A DNA stretch of 64,000 nucleotides from Amycolatopsis acididurans (GTDB taxonomy: Bacteria; Actinomycetota; Actinomycetes; Mycobacteriales; Pseudonocardiaceae), in contig NZ_JAAXLS010000002.1 in assembly GCF_012328925.1 (NCBI RefSeq), forward strand, positions 496,001 to 560,000, read 5' to 3'. How positions within the stretch are numbered: the first letter of the stretch is position 1; every line of letters starts with the position of its first letter. The translations under genes were made by a program, and so were the position numbers. The notes under the pieces were generated by a model that worked only from the letters and a program-made list of their open reading frames with translations, did not search any database and was not told the origin of the DNA. Shown here piece by piece: positions 55,358 to 63,487 of the stretch.

Positions 55358-55474
55358 CGTTGTCGATTCCTTACCGCTGCTCGTACTGGTCGGCGTTGCG
55401 CACCTCCTCAGTGTGCGGCGCCGCGGTCGTGCTGGCTAACCAGAGCTGCCGGCGACGGGCCCTGCTTCCGGCGT

Positions 55475-58096
55475 TCATGGTTCGGCGATGATGCTGCCCA
55501 TGGCGCCGCGCTGCGCGTCGGCCAGCCGGTGCGTGGTGAAGGTGTAGGTGCCGGGCTGGGCGAGGGTGAGTTCGACGAAACCGCCCTCCCCTGGTTGCAC
55601 ATCCAGTTCCTGGGCTGCGCCGTTCGCGGCGTTGCCGGGCAGCAGTTGGTAGGCGCCCTCTTTGAACACGGTGTCGAACTGGGCACCGACGACGTGGAAG
55701 GCACTGGGCTCGCTGGGACCGGCGTCCAGCACCCACAGCCGGATCCGCTGCCCGGCCCGGACGTGGATCGGCGCGTCGCGGTACTGGTCGGCGTATCCGT
55801 TGAACACCACCAGATCCGGGTTCGCGGCGAGCAGTGCTGACATGGCGGGCACACCACCGTTCTGACCGAGATAGAACTCGGATTGGGTCAACACTTCGGA
55901 TGCGGCGACCGGGTCCAGGGTGGGTGGGTCGATGATCACCGCGCCGTACATGCCCATCGCCAGGTGCTGGATCATCGGTGCGGTTTCGCAGTGGTAGAGC
56001 CAGATTCCGGCGTGGTCGGCGCGGAAGGAGTAGGTCAGTTCGCCGCCCGGCGGGATGGCGCGCATGGCGGCGCCGGGGTCGACCTGGCTGGCGTGGAAGT
56101 CGATGGAGTGCGGCATGTCTCCGTTGTTGATCACGTGCACGGTGAACAGGTCGCCGACGCGGCCGTGCAGCACCGGGCCGGGCACCGTTCCGTTGTAGGT
56201 CCACACCTGTTGCCGCACGCCGGGGGCGATCTCGACGGTGGTCTGGTCGATCCGCAGCGTCACGTCGTGGGCCGATCCGCCGGGGGCCGGCTGCAGGGCC
56301 GGGTCGTAGGGCCGCCAGTCCGGCGCCGGGGCGGCGTTCATTCCCATGCCGGCCATGGCCGGGCCTTGCTGTCCGGTCGCGGACCCGTCCGTGGATGTGG
56401 TAGTGCGGATGGTGAGCACCATGCCGGCTTCGCGGTGGCCAGGCACGCCGCACCACGCCTGCTCGTCGTGGGTGACGACGCCGAAATCCACGGTCTGCTG
56501 CTGGCCCGGGGCCAGCAGGCCGGTGCGGTGTTGCCCGTCGAGTTCGAGGTCGTGGCTCGTCCGGCCGGTGTTGCGCACGGTCAGCACCAGATCCGTGCCG
56601 GGGGCGACGGTGATCGCACCGGGAGTGATCGCGAACTCGTCCAGGCTGACCGGCACCGGCACGCCGGACGCCGCGGTCGTCGCCGTGCCCGGCGGCGTGT
56701 CGGCGGACCGGCCGGGCCAGGTGCCGGTGGCGACCAGGCTCAGCACCGCCAGCACGGCGGCCACGCACCCGATGGCAAGAACCTCGTGGCCGGCCAGCCG
56801 ACGCGCCCGGTCATCGTTCTTGGCGGCGGGCCGGTGTGCGGTCACCAGGGCCGCGACGACGAGGGCGGGGAACGAGCCGAAGCCGATCACCACCAGCACC
56901 CAGGCCAAGACCCGCGGGGCGCCCACGATCGGAAGGGCAAGCAGCAGTGTGCCGAGATTGCCGAGCACGGCGCGGGGTAGCCAGGCGTACTGCAGCACCT
57001 CGGTCAGCCGCCGGTTGCCTGCCGGCCCGCCGCCGACCGTGACCGGGATGAGGAACGTCAGGGCGCCGGTCAGGATCTGCGCGACCACCCCGATGCCCAG
57101 CATCGGCACCAGCAGCCGGCCGAGCAGATCGTCGGCGGTGGTGCCCCCGAGAGCGAGGCCGAGGATGTCGATGGTCACGGCGGCGAGCAGCCACCCATTG
57201 CCGGCCAGCAGCGCCACCGGCGCGGACGAGCGGGGTGGCTTGACGCGCATCTCACCGACGGCGGGAACCAACGCGTAGCCGATGCCGCCGAGGTAGCCGG
57301 TCATGCCGAGGGCGGCCAGCCAGTGCCAGCCGGGTGCCCATCCGGTCAGCACCGCACCGGTGACCGCGACGGTGAGACCGGCCACGAGAATCACCAGGAC
57401 TCGGCGGGCGGTAGGCGGTGCGCTGTCCGCCATGCGGGTGCGCAGCACCGCCGGCCAGAGCATGAACAGGGTGCCGACCACGACCAGGCCGAGCCAGCCC
57501 AGCAGGTTCAGGTGCGCGTGCGCCAACCGCACCGCTTGCTCCCAGCCGAGCGACCGCATCGCGTGGCCGGCCAGCAGCCCGCCGAGAGTGCCGCCGACGA
57601 GCAGGCAGGTGCCGGCGGCGACGTAGTACCAGACCACGATCCGCAGCCGTCCGGACAGGCTCGCGGCCCGCGCCATGCGCACCAGGCTCACGGTGTGCGC
57701 GAGCACCGCGACGACCACCAGCCCCGCCCCGGTCACCGCGAGCCCGCTCCACCCCAGCGACATTCCGGTCAGGACCGCGATCGCGCCCACGTTGAACACG
57801 GCAAGTCGAGCGCCGGCCGGCCACTCCGGTCCGGGCCGGGCATGCAGCAGTGCCTGCGCGAAGTGCCGGCTATAGACCAGAACCGCGCTGCTGGCCGCGC
57901 CCAGCACCAGCAGATGCAACGCCAGCCATTCCGGCATGGCGACCAGACCGTGCGCGGCTATCACACCCACGGCGGCCACGAGGTAACCCGCGATCAGGCC
58001 GGCCGCCACGGCATGCCGCCGGCGCCGGGGTGACGCACTCGGGACTTCGGTCAGCGGCAGCCGCCGATATCCGGGCGCCGGTTCTCCGTCACTCAA
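55475..58096 (-). CDS. Membrane domain-cupredoxin-copper nitrite reductase fusion
   Basis: An approximately 870-residue polypeptide. N-terminal about 430 residues: about 12 hydrophobic segments with HAHLNLLGWLGLVVVGTLFMLW (heme-copper-oxidase/NnrS-like). Then a cupredoxin (about 475-570) with type-1 copper ligands in TSHDLEL and CGVPGHREAGM. Then a two-cupredoxin AniA/NirK-type nitrite reductase: HSIDFHAS (Asp and type-2 His), YHCETAPMIQHLAMGMYG (type-1 Cys, His, Met) and FTTHRL near the end. It would reduce nitrite to NO with electrons passed from the membrane. Start uncertain: TTG 58096 has GGTGG at a good distance; GTG 58159 would run through the promoter-like motif at 58127. Confidence 0.85.
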   Translation of the reverse strand: MSDGEPAPGYRRLPLTEVPSASPRRRRHAVAAGLIAGYLVAAVGVIAAHGLVAMPEWLALHLLVLGAASSAVLVYSRHFAQALLHARPGPEWPAGARLAVFNVGAIAVLTGMSLGWSGLAVTGAGLVVVAVLAHTVSLVRMARAASLSGRLRIVVWYYVAAGTCLLVGGTLGGLLAGHAMRSLGWEQAVRLAHAHLNLLGWLGLVVVGTLFMLWPAVLRTRMADSAPPTARRVLVILVAGLTVAVTGAVLTGWAPGWHWLAALGMTGYLGGIGYALVPAVGEMRVKPPRSSAPVALLAGNGWLLAAVTIDILGLALGGTTADDLLGRLLVPMLGIGVVAQILTGALTFLIPVTVGGGPAGNRRLTEVLQYAWLPRAVLGNLGTLLLALPIVGAPRVLAWVLVVIGFGSFPALVVAALVTAHRPAAKNDDRARRLAGHEVLAIGCVAAVLAVLSLVATGTWPGRSADTPPGTATTAASGVPVPVSLDEFAITPGAITVAPGTDLVLTVRNTGRTSHDLELDGQHRTGLLAPGQQQTVDFGVVTHDEQAWCGVPGHREAGMVLTIRTTTSTDGSATGQQGPAMAGMGMNAAPAPDWRPYDPALQPAPGGSAHDVTLRIDQTTVEIAPGVRQQVWTYNGTVPGPVLHGRVGDLFTVHVINNGDMPHSIDFHASQVDPGAAMRAIPPGGELTYSFRADHAGIWLYHCETAPMIQHLAMGMYGAVIIDPPTLDPVAASEVLTQSEFYLGQNGGVPAMSALLAANPDLVVFNGYADQYRDAPIHVRAGQRIRLWVLDAGPSEPSAFHVVGAQFDTVFKEGAYQLLPGNAANGAAQELDVQPGEGGFVELTLAQPGTYTFTTHRLADAQRGAMGSIIAEP

Positions 58097-58126
58097 CCCG
58101 CTCAACCACCCAGTTTTTACCAATGA

Positions 58127-58141
58127 CTTTGTAGAAACAAG
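58127..58141. promoter_or_regulatory. GTAGAAAC/ACAAG element upstream of the nitrite reductase fusion
   Basis: CTTTGTAGAAACAAG is a near-palindrome (CTTTGT against AACAAG). GTAGAAAM recurs at 58699-58706 (reverse), 60243-60250 and 61801-61808, each between genes of this cluster. Candidate operator for the Fe-S regulator at 61.1 kb. Confidence 0.45.
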
Positions 58142-58222
58142 ACTAGGGTACGGTGCCACCGGCGATCTCGGCAGGGACCGAAGTCCCGCACAGCCGAGCC
58201 TTTGGAAAGGTGATCAACACTG

Positions 58223-58624
58223 ATGCTCGCAGTGTCCTGGACAACCGTGCGCCTATTCCTGCACGTGCTGGCCGCCACGATCTGGGTCGGCGGGCAGCTC
58301 ACCCTGGCCGCCCTGGTGCCCGCGCTGCGCGGGCTCGGCGCCCAGGTCACCGCGACCGCGGCCCGGCGGTTCAACCAGGTGGCCTGGCCCGCCTTCGCCG
58401 TTCTGGTCGGCACCGGCGTGTGGAACATCGTGGCCGAGGCGGACAAGGACACCGGCCACTACCGCGACACGCTGATCGCCAAGCTGGCGGTCGTCGCCAT
58501 CTCCGGGCTCACCGCGTTCCTGCACGCCCGCGCCCGCAGCACCGCCGGGCTGGCGGTGTTCGGCGCGCTTACCGGCGTCAGCGCATTGGCCGCGCTGTTC
58601 CTCGGCGTGCTGCTGGCCGGCTGA
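58223..58624 (+). CDS. Small CopD-like membrane protein
   Basis: A 133-residue protein with four hydrophobic segments: RLFLHVLAATIWVGGQLTLAALVPALR (residues about 9-35), AFAVLVGTGVWNI, LIAKLAVVAISGLTAFLHARA and the last helix. The HxxAATIWVGG opening is typical of CopD/YncB-type proteins that bind copper or heme at the membrane. It lies divergent from the copper nitrite reductase and may help with its copper supply (inference). ATG at 58223. Confidence 0.72.
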   Translation: MLAVSWTTVRLFLHVLAATIWVGGQLTLAALVPALRGLGAQVTATAARRFNQVAWPAFAVLVGTGVWNIVAEADKDTGHYRDTLIAKLAVVAISGLTAFLHARARSTAGLAVFGALTGVSALAALFLGVLLAG

Positions 58625-58698
58625 AGCGGAGGACTCCGCGTGGACTGCCGCCTTCCGCCGAGAGACACTGGAAGTGGCCGCTGCGCCATTCGGACCCA

Positions 58699-58713
58699 TT
58701 TTCTACAAGCAAG
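58699..58713. promoter_or_regulatory. TTTTCTACAAG element upstream of DUF488
   Basis: TTTTCTAC (58699-58706) is the reverse complement of GTAGAAAA, followed by AAGCAAG. It lies 56 bp before the DUF488 ATG. Part of the four-site motif set of the nitrite/Fe-S cluster. Confidence 0.4.
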
Positions 58714-58768
58714 ATTGGATAAACTCGGGGTGTAGGAGTTCCCTGCCGGCTCTGGGAAGGAGCACGCC

Positions 58769-59155
58769 ATGGACACGCACATCGCCTGTCGCCGGATTTA
58801 CGACCGGCCCGCCCGCTCGGACGGGATGCGGGTGCTGGTGGACCGCGTCTGGCCCCGTGGGGTCCGCAAGGAGGACGCCCACCTGGACGAGTGGCTGCGC
58901 GAGGTGGCGCCGTCCACGGAGTTGCGTCGCTGGTACGGCCACGACCCCGAGCGATTTCCCGAATTCCGGCGCCGGTATCTCGCGGAACTCCGGGATCCGA
59001 AGCGCCAGGAGCTGGCCCGGCACTTGCGCACGCTCGCCCGCCGCCAGGATCTGACTCTGTTGACCGCGACGAGGGACGTCGAGCACAGCCAGGCGGCCGT
59101 GCTGGCCGAGTGGCTGGACGCCCATGAGCACCACGGACGGCGCCGGCCGGACTGA
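58769..59155 (+). CDS. DUF488 family protein
   Basis: A 128-residue DUF488 protein: RRIYDRPARSDGMRVLVDRVWPRGVRKEDAHLDEWLREVAPSTELRRWYGHDPERFPEFRRRYL (family core, residues about 8-70) and LLTATRDVEHSQAAVLAEWL. Biochemical role unproven in the family. Homologues often lie beside hemerythrin, TDT and NO-detoxification genes. ATG at 58769 with GGAAGGAG upstream. It may be co-transcribed with the TDT transporter 17 bp downstream. Confidence 0.88.
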   Translation: MDTHIACRRIYDRPARSDGMRVLVDRVWPRGVRKEDAHLDEWLREVAPSTELRRWYGHDPERFPEFRRRYLAELRDPKRQELARHLRTLARRQDLTLLTATRDVEHSQAAVLAEWLDAHEHHGRRRPD

Positions 59156-59172
59156 CAGTCCGCGCCACCGCC

Positions 59173-60246
59173 ATGGATCGGCGGAGCGAGCACACATCCC
59201 GGCCGCGACGGGCGGGATGGCGGCAGGTGACGCGCGATCTCAATCCCGGGGTCTTCGCGTTCGTCATGGCCACCGGCATCGTGTCCACCGCGCTGCACGG
59301 CGACCGTCTGCCGGTCACGTCGGACGTTCTGCTCGTGGCCGCGATCGCCGGTTACGCGGGGCTGGTGGTCGCGTCCGGATGGCGGCTGCTGCGCTGGCCG
59401 CGGCGCATGCTGGCCGACGTGGTCAGCCCCCGGGGCTTCGCGTTCCTCACGTTCGTGGCGGCGTCGAACGTACTGGCCACGCGACTGGCGATGGGCGGAT
59501 GGCGCTGGCCGGCGATCGCACTGCTGGCCGCGGGCGTGCTCGGCTGGCTGCTGCTCGGCTACGGCGTGCCGCTGGGCCTGATCGCCGACCCACGGCGGCA
59601 TCCGACCCTCGATCAGGTCAACGGCACCTGGTTCATCTGGGTGGTCGGTACCCAGTCCATCGCCGTGGCCGCCGCGACGCTCGCACCGGCCGGCCCGGCC
59701 ACGGTGCTGGCGGCGACGGCGGTGGTGTGCTGGGCGATCGGGCTGGTGCTGTACCTGCTGCTCGCCGCTATCGGGTTGGCGCGGCTGCTGGTGCGACCGG
59801 TCGCGGCGGCCGAACTCGTGCCGCCGTACTGGGTGTTCATGGGGGCCGCGGCGATCACGATCCTGGCCGGCGCCCGGCTGCTCGCCCTGCCCGGCACGCT
59901 TCTGTCGCATTCTCTGCTCGCGGACGTCTCGCTGGTGCTGTGGTCGTTCTGCAGCTGGCTGATTCCGCTGCTGGTGGCCCTGGGCGTGTGGCGGCATCTC
60001 GTGCGCCGGGTGTCCCTGCGTTACGAGACCGGCCTGTGGAGCATGGTGTTTCCGATCGGGATGTACGGCGTGGCCGGCGAGCAACTCGGCCGCGCGACCG
60101 GCATCCGGTGGCTGGCGGCGCTGGGCGGCGGCGAGGCATGGGTGGCGCTGGCCGTGTGGGTCGTCGTGTTCGTGGCCATGCTCGCCGCCGGTGGCCGCTG
60201 GCTACGCGCCGGAAAGCGCGCCCTGCGGCTTGACCGGCCACGGTAG
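59173..60246 (+). CDS. TDT-family transporter (TehA/Mae1/Ssu1 superfamily)
   Basis: A 357-residue membrane protein with 10 hydrophobic segments: LNPGVFAFVMATGIVSTALH (first helix, about residues 23-42), NGTWFIWVVGTQSIAV and the C-terminal GLWSMVFPIGMYGVAGEQLGRA. TDT proteins carry dicarboxylates, tellurite-related compounds, or sulfite (Ssu1). ATG at 59173. In a nitrite/Fe-S stress cluster the substrate could be an anion such as nitrite or sulfite, but this is inference. Confidence 0.85.
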   Translation: MDRRSEHTSRPRRAGWRQVTRDLNPGVFAFVMATGIVSTALHGDRLPVTSDVLLVAAIAGYAGLVVASGWRLLRWPRRMLADVVSPRGFAFLTFVAASNVLATRLAMGGWRWPAIALLAAGVLGWLLLGYGVPLGLIADPRRHPTLDQVNGTWFIWVVGTQSIAVAAATLAPAGPATVLAATAVVCWAIGLVLYLLLAAIGLARLLVRPVAAAELVPPYWVFMGAAAITILAGARLLALPGTLLSHSLLADVSLVLWSFCSWLIPLLVALGVWRHLVRRVSLRYETGLWSMVFPIGMYGVAGEQLGRATGIRWLAALGGGEAWVALAVWVVVFVAMLAAGGRWLRAGKRALRLDRPR

Positions 60247-60276
60247 AAAACACTACTCTTCATTGTAAATAACAAG
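60243..60276. promoter_or_regulatory. GTAGAAAA and CATTGTAAATAACAAG elements before the DUF2249 gene
   Basis: GTAGAAAA (60243-60250) forms GTAG-N6-CTAC (60243-60256). TTGT-N5-ACAA (60263-60275) lies just downstream. AT-rich against the surroundings and only 17 bp before the start codon. Same motif family as 58127 and 61793. Confidence 0.4.
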
Positions 60277-60292
60277 ATTGTTTGGGACTCCT

Positions 60293-61048
60293 GTGAACTC
60301 AGCATCCGATGTGTACATCAGCGGCACGAGTACCGACCCCGCCGTCCGGGCGAGCATCGCCCTGCGCGGTGACGCCGACCGGTTGCTGCTGGCTTATCAG
60401 GCCAAGGCCGCGCTGGTCACCGATCTGGCGCTCGAAGGCGACGTCCGGCAGGAGGCGCACACCGGCCTGGTGGACTTCGCCGCCAGCCGGGTGCGGCCGT
60501 ACTTCGCCGCGACCGACCGGGTCCTCTACGCGACCGCGGCCGGCGCGCCGGCGACCCGGCTGCTGATCCGCGCGTTGCGCCGCCTGCGCGACGCGGCACA
60601 CCAGCACCTCGCCGAACTGGCCGCGGCGGACAATGCCGACCAGGCCATCGCCCCGGCACGCGCACTGGGCGCCGTGCTGGCAGCGGTGGTCGACCTCGAC
60701 CGGAACACGCTGCTACCCGCACTGGCCGAGTTGCCCGGCGCGGACCTGCCCGGCCTCGCCGAGGATCTGAACACCCTGCTCTCCGGCGACGAACCGGCCA
60801 CTCCGGACGTGCTGGACGTGCGCCCGATCCCGCACGGCCAGCGCCACCCGCGGATCTTCCGCCGCTACGCGCGCCTGGACCCGGGAGAGTCGTTCGTTCT
60901 GGTCAACAACCACGACCCGAAACCGTTACGCCGCGAGTTCAGCGCCACCCACCCGGACGAGTTCACCTGGGAATACCTGGAATCCGGGCCCGAACAGTGG
61001 CACATCCGCATCGGCCGGTCCCCGATGCCCGCGTCAACTCCCGCGTAG
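60293..61048 (+). CDS. Degenerate hemerythrin-like domain fused to DUF2249
   Basis: A 251-residue protein. N-terminal about 165 residues form a four-helix hemerythrin-like layout, but iron ligands look lost: VRPYFAATDRVLY replaces the usual VRPHxxxEExVLY, and VVDLDRNTLLPAL lacks the His-Glu pair. The C-terminal about 75 residues are DUF2249 (LDVRPIPHGQRHPRIFRRYARLDPGESFVLVNNHDPKPLRREF). DUF2249 occurs beside NO-reducing and denitrification genes. I chose GTG 60293; an upstream in-frame TTG at 60278 lies in the operator-like sequence. Confidence 0.78.
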   Translation: MNSASDVYISGTSTDPAVRASIALRGDADRLLLAYQAKAALVTDLALEGDVRQEAHTGLVDFAASRVRPYFAATDRVLYATAAGAPATRLLIRALRRLRDAAHQHLAELAAADNADQAIAPARALGAVLAAVVDLDRNTLLPALAELPGADLPGLAEDLNTLLSGDEPATPDVLDVRPIPHGQRHPRIFRRYARLDPGESFVLVNNHDPKPLRREFSATHPDEFTWEYLESGPEQWHIRIGRSPMPASTPA

Positions 61049-61066
61049 CCCGCGACCACGCGGGAC

Positions 61067-61783
61067 TCACCGGGCGCGGCGTCCGCGCGCGCGAGCCGAG
61101 GCGGGCGCCAGATGCGCCAAGCACAGCGACGGCTCGACGAACGGTTCCAGCCGGTCCGCCTTCAGCGGGGCGCGGACCTCGTCGAGCACGCCGCGCATCA
61201 GCCCCAGATGCAGTGAGCACACCACATCCCGGTGCTGCTCGGCCACCTCGCGGAACGGGCAGTGCCGCAACCGGATCACCGGCCGGTCCGCGTCGGCGAC
61301 CTCGTCCGGTGCGAAACCCGCGTCGGCCAGCACCGTCGACAACCGGCGCACCGCCTCCGCGGCATCCACTCGTTGCGAAGGAGCCGGGCGCTCCGCCAGG
61401 TAGCGGCCCCACGCCTCGCCCGCCGTTTCGGCCGCTTTCCCGGGTTCGGGCATGGTGTCGGCGACCAGGCTGGTGAGCATCTCGGCCAGCAGCCGGTAAC
61501 TGCGCTGTCCCGCCGGCGCGTCGGCCGCGGTGGCGGCGTAGACCGTGCGAGGCCGGCCTGGCTGACTGCGCTCCTCGGTGCGCCGCTCGGCGAGCCCCGC
61601 GTCCACGAGCCCGTCCAGATGGAAGCGCGCCGTGTTCGGATGCAGCCCGACCTGTTCGGCGATATCCTGCACGCCCACCGGGTCACCCGCCGCGCGCAGC
61701 ACGTCCAGCACCCGGGCCCGGCTCTCGCCCAGCACCGGCCGCGCCTCCGGATCGGTCAATGCCTGCTCGCTCATACCGCCCAT
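61067..61783 (-). CDS. SufR-like HTH regulator with candidate Fe-S cysteines
   Basis: A 238-residue protein. N-terminal winged helix (PVGVQDIAEQVGLHPNTARFHLDGLVDAGL, residues about 36-65), a wing with RSQPGRPRTVY, and a C-terminal domain with three cysteines: RHCPF, DVVCSLH and PSLCLAHL. This matches SufR-type repressors, where the cysteines bind a Fe-S cluster that senses oxidative or nitrosative damage. ATG at 61783 lies 24 bp after the ferredoxin stop on the same strand. It is the only regulator in the cluster and the likely reader of the GTAGAAAM sites. Confidence 0.82.
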   Translation of the reverse strand: MGGMSEQALTDPEARPVLGESRARVLDVLRAAGDPVGVQDIAEQVGLHPNTARFHLDGLVDAGLAERRTEERSQPGRPRTVYAATAADAPAGQRSYRLLAEMLTSLVADTMPEPGKAAETAGEAWGRYLAERPAPSQRVDAAEAVRRLSTVLADAGFAPDEVADADRPVIRLRHCPFREVAEQHRDVVCSLHLGLMRGVLDEVRAPLKADRLEPFVEPSLCLAHLAPASARARGRRAR

Positions 61784-61792
61784 TTTAGCCGA

Positions 61793-61810
61793 ACAAGCTA
61801 GTAGAAACTA
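61793..61810. promoter_or_regulatory. ACAAG/GTAGAAAC element before the SufR-like gene
   Basis: ACAAG (61793-61797) and GTAGAAAC (61801-61808) overlap the end of the ferredoxin gene and lead into the regulator gene, suggesting that the regulator can be transcribed from its own, autoregulated promoter. Confidence 0.4.
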
Positions 61811-62149
61811 TCCGGAACGCGGCAGGCCGGCCACCAACGGCGTGTCCACCCCCAGGTCGCCGACCTTGGCCGCGCCACCGGGGCTGCCCAACGGCTCCTC
61901 GCGACCGGGCAGCGTCTCGCTGAAGAACCGGTCGTTGTCGGCCGCGTACACGCTCCACCGTTCGGGCAGATCGTCCTCGTAGTAGATCGCCTCGACCGGG
62001 CACACCGGCTCACAGGCGCCACAGTCCACGCATTCGTCGGGATGGATGTACAAGGAGCGTTCGCCGACGTAGATGCAGTCCACGGGACACTCGTCCACGC
62101 AGGCCCGGTCCATCACGTCCACGCACGGCTCCGCGATCACGTAGGTCAT
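61808..62149 (-). CDS. fdxA: Seven-iron ferredoxin (FdxA type)
   Basis: A 113-residue ferredoxin beginning [27 protein letters not shown] and containing [23 protein letters not shown]. The N-terminal cluster has the 3Fe-4S spacing and the second CxxCxxCxxxCP binds 4Fe-4S, as in actinobacterial FdxA. FdxA genes are induced by NO and acid stress in mycobacteria. The ATG at 62149 overlaps the hemerythrin stop by 4 bp, so both are co-translated. It probably delivers electrons within the stress cluster. Confidence 0.93.
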   Translation of the reverse strand: MTYVIAEPCVDVMDRACVDECPVDCIYVGERSLYIHPDECVDCGACEPVCPVEAIYYEDDLPERWSVYAADNDRFFSETLPGREEPLGSPGGAAKVGDLGVDTPLVAGLPRSG

Positions 62150-62625
62150 TCGCGGTTTCCTCCCGCACCTGCCGTCCACCGGGACATCTCCGCGAGCAGG
62201 GATGCGAGGTCCGCGCCCGAATCCGTGAGCGCGGGCAGCAGCAGGTCGTTTTCCTTGGCGACATGGCTCGCGAACAAGGTCGCGATACTTTCCGCGACCG
62301 CGGCGACCGTCTCGCCACCGCCGCCCGTCCCGAGCCGGTCGGCCAGCCCGGCCAGCTCGCGGTGCTCGGCAGTCAAGCCGCGCACGAGTTCGCTGCCCCG
62401 CGCCTGCGTGACCGCGGCCGCGTACAAGGTCCGCTCCTCCGCCTCGGCGTGCGGCATGATCTCGGTCGCCAGATACCCCCGCAGCGCCGTCAGGGTCTCG
62501 TCATACGGCGCATCTCGCTCCGCGGTCGCACACAGCGCGCCGACTCGTTGTTCGAGTCCTCGGCGCAGGACCGCGTGGTGATGCAGGATCTCGCGCATCG
62601 GTTCAGCCGGGTCAGTGACGGCCAC
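62146..62625 (-). CDS. Hemerythrin HHE-domain protein
   Basis: A 159-residue four-helix protein with intact di-iron ligands: [44 protein letters not shown] and [17 protein letters not shown]. Hemerythrin-like proteins of the RIC/ScdA group bind NO or O2 and help repair Fe-S clusters. I chose GTG 62625 because GGAGG lies 8 bp upstream; ATG 62640 would absorb that ribosome binding site. First gene of a hemerythrin-ferredoxin-regulator unit. Confidence 0.88.
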   Translation of the reverse strand: MAVTDPAEPMREILHHHAVLRRGLEQRVGALCATAERDAPYDETLTALRGYLATEIMPHAEAEERTLYAAAVTQARGSELVRGLTAEHRELAGLADRLGTGGGGETVAAVAESIATLFASHVAKENDLLLPALTDSGADLASLLAEMSRWTAGAGGNRE

Positions 62626-62686
62626 GACGACCACCTCCACCTCGACTATATGCCTACCTGACTCGTTTTAACTATGGAAAATCGTG

Positions 62687-63487
62687 TCAGGCGGCCAGAT
62701 CGCGGCGGCGGAACCCCATCACGGCCACGGCGGCGAGTACTCCGATGGTGAGCACGGCGACCAGGACGGCGCTCGCGGAGATGCCGTGCCGGAGCGGGTC
62801 GTGTCCGATGTACTGGAAGAACGGCGAGATCTTCTGCGCGGGCTTGAGCCAGGACACCGCCGGCGCCAGGCCGTTGAGCACGTACGCGACGACGGCGAGC
62901 ACCGCCGGGATCGCGCGGCTGGCTCCGCCGTGCCCGGTCAGGCCGCCGATCGCGGCGGCCAGCGCGCCGAAGACCAGTGCCAGCAACGTCATGTGCAGCA
63001 TCGCGGCCGTGACATTGCCGACGGGCAGGGTGAGACCGGCCAGGCGGCCTTCGAGCACCAGTGCCAGACCGGTGACCAGACCGAGCAGCACCGTACCCAC
63101 GACGAGCGCTCCGAACTTCTCCAGCGCGACCCGGGCCCGGCTGACCGGGTTCGCCATGAGCAACTCCAGGGTGTGCCGGTCCTCCTCCCCCGCGATACCG
63201 GCCGCGCCCGTCGTGATCGCGTAGATCAGCAACAGCATCGGCCCCATGAACGAGAGCAGTTCGACCTGCACGTAACCGGCCGGCGTGGACATGTCGGCGC
63301 CGGACGCGGCGAACAGCGCGCGCAACGCCTCGGGCATGTTCTGCAGGAACTGGCCCATCGACGGCTGGTCCCGGATGCTGGGCCACAGCGCCACGTACAT
63401 GGCCACGAGCAGAATCAGGCTCACCGACCACGCGAGCAGCCCGCGTCGCTGGTCGTGCAGGGTCTTGAGCAGGATGTTACGCAGCAT
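62687..63487 (-). CDS. ABC-2-type exporter permease
   Basis: A 266-residue membrane protein with six hydrophobic segments: GLLAWSVSLILLVAMYVALWPS, LSFMGPMLLLIYAITTGAAGIAGEEDRHTLELLMANPVSR and ISPFFQYIGHDPLRHGIS. The AGEEDRHTLELLLxxPVSR loop is typical of NatB/YhaP-like ABC-2 permeases. ATG at 63487 overlaps the ATPase gene by 11 bp. Substrate unknown. Confidence 0.9.
   Translation of the reverse strand: MLRNILLKTLHDQRRGLLAWSVSLILLVAMYVALWPSIRDQPSMGQFLQNMPEALRALFAASGADMSTPAGYVQVELLSFMGPMLLLIYAITTGAAGIAGEEDRHTLELLMANPVSRARVALEKFGALVVGTVLLGLVTGLALVLEGRLAGLTLPVGNVTAAMLHMTLLALVFGALAAAIGGLTGHGGASRAIPAVLAVVAYVLNGLAPAVSWLKPAQKISPFFQYIGHDPLRHGISASAVLVAVLTIGVLAAVAVMGFRRRDLAA

Noticed and set aside
55371..56768. 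A 465-codon minus-strand frame inside the nitrite reductase fusion
   Set aside because: Shadow of the true frame, which carries the copper ligands. Its translation is low-complexity Arg/Pro/His.
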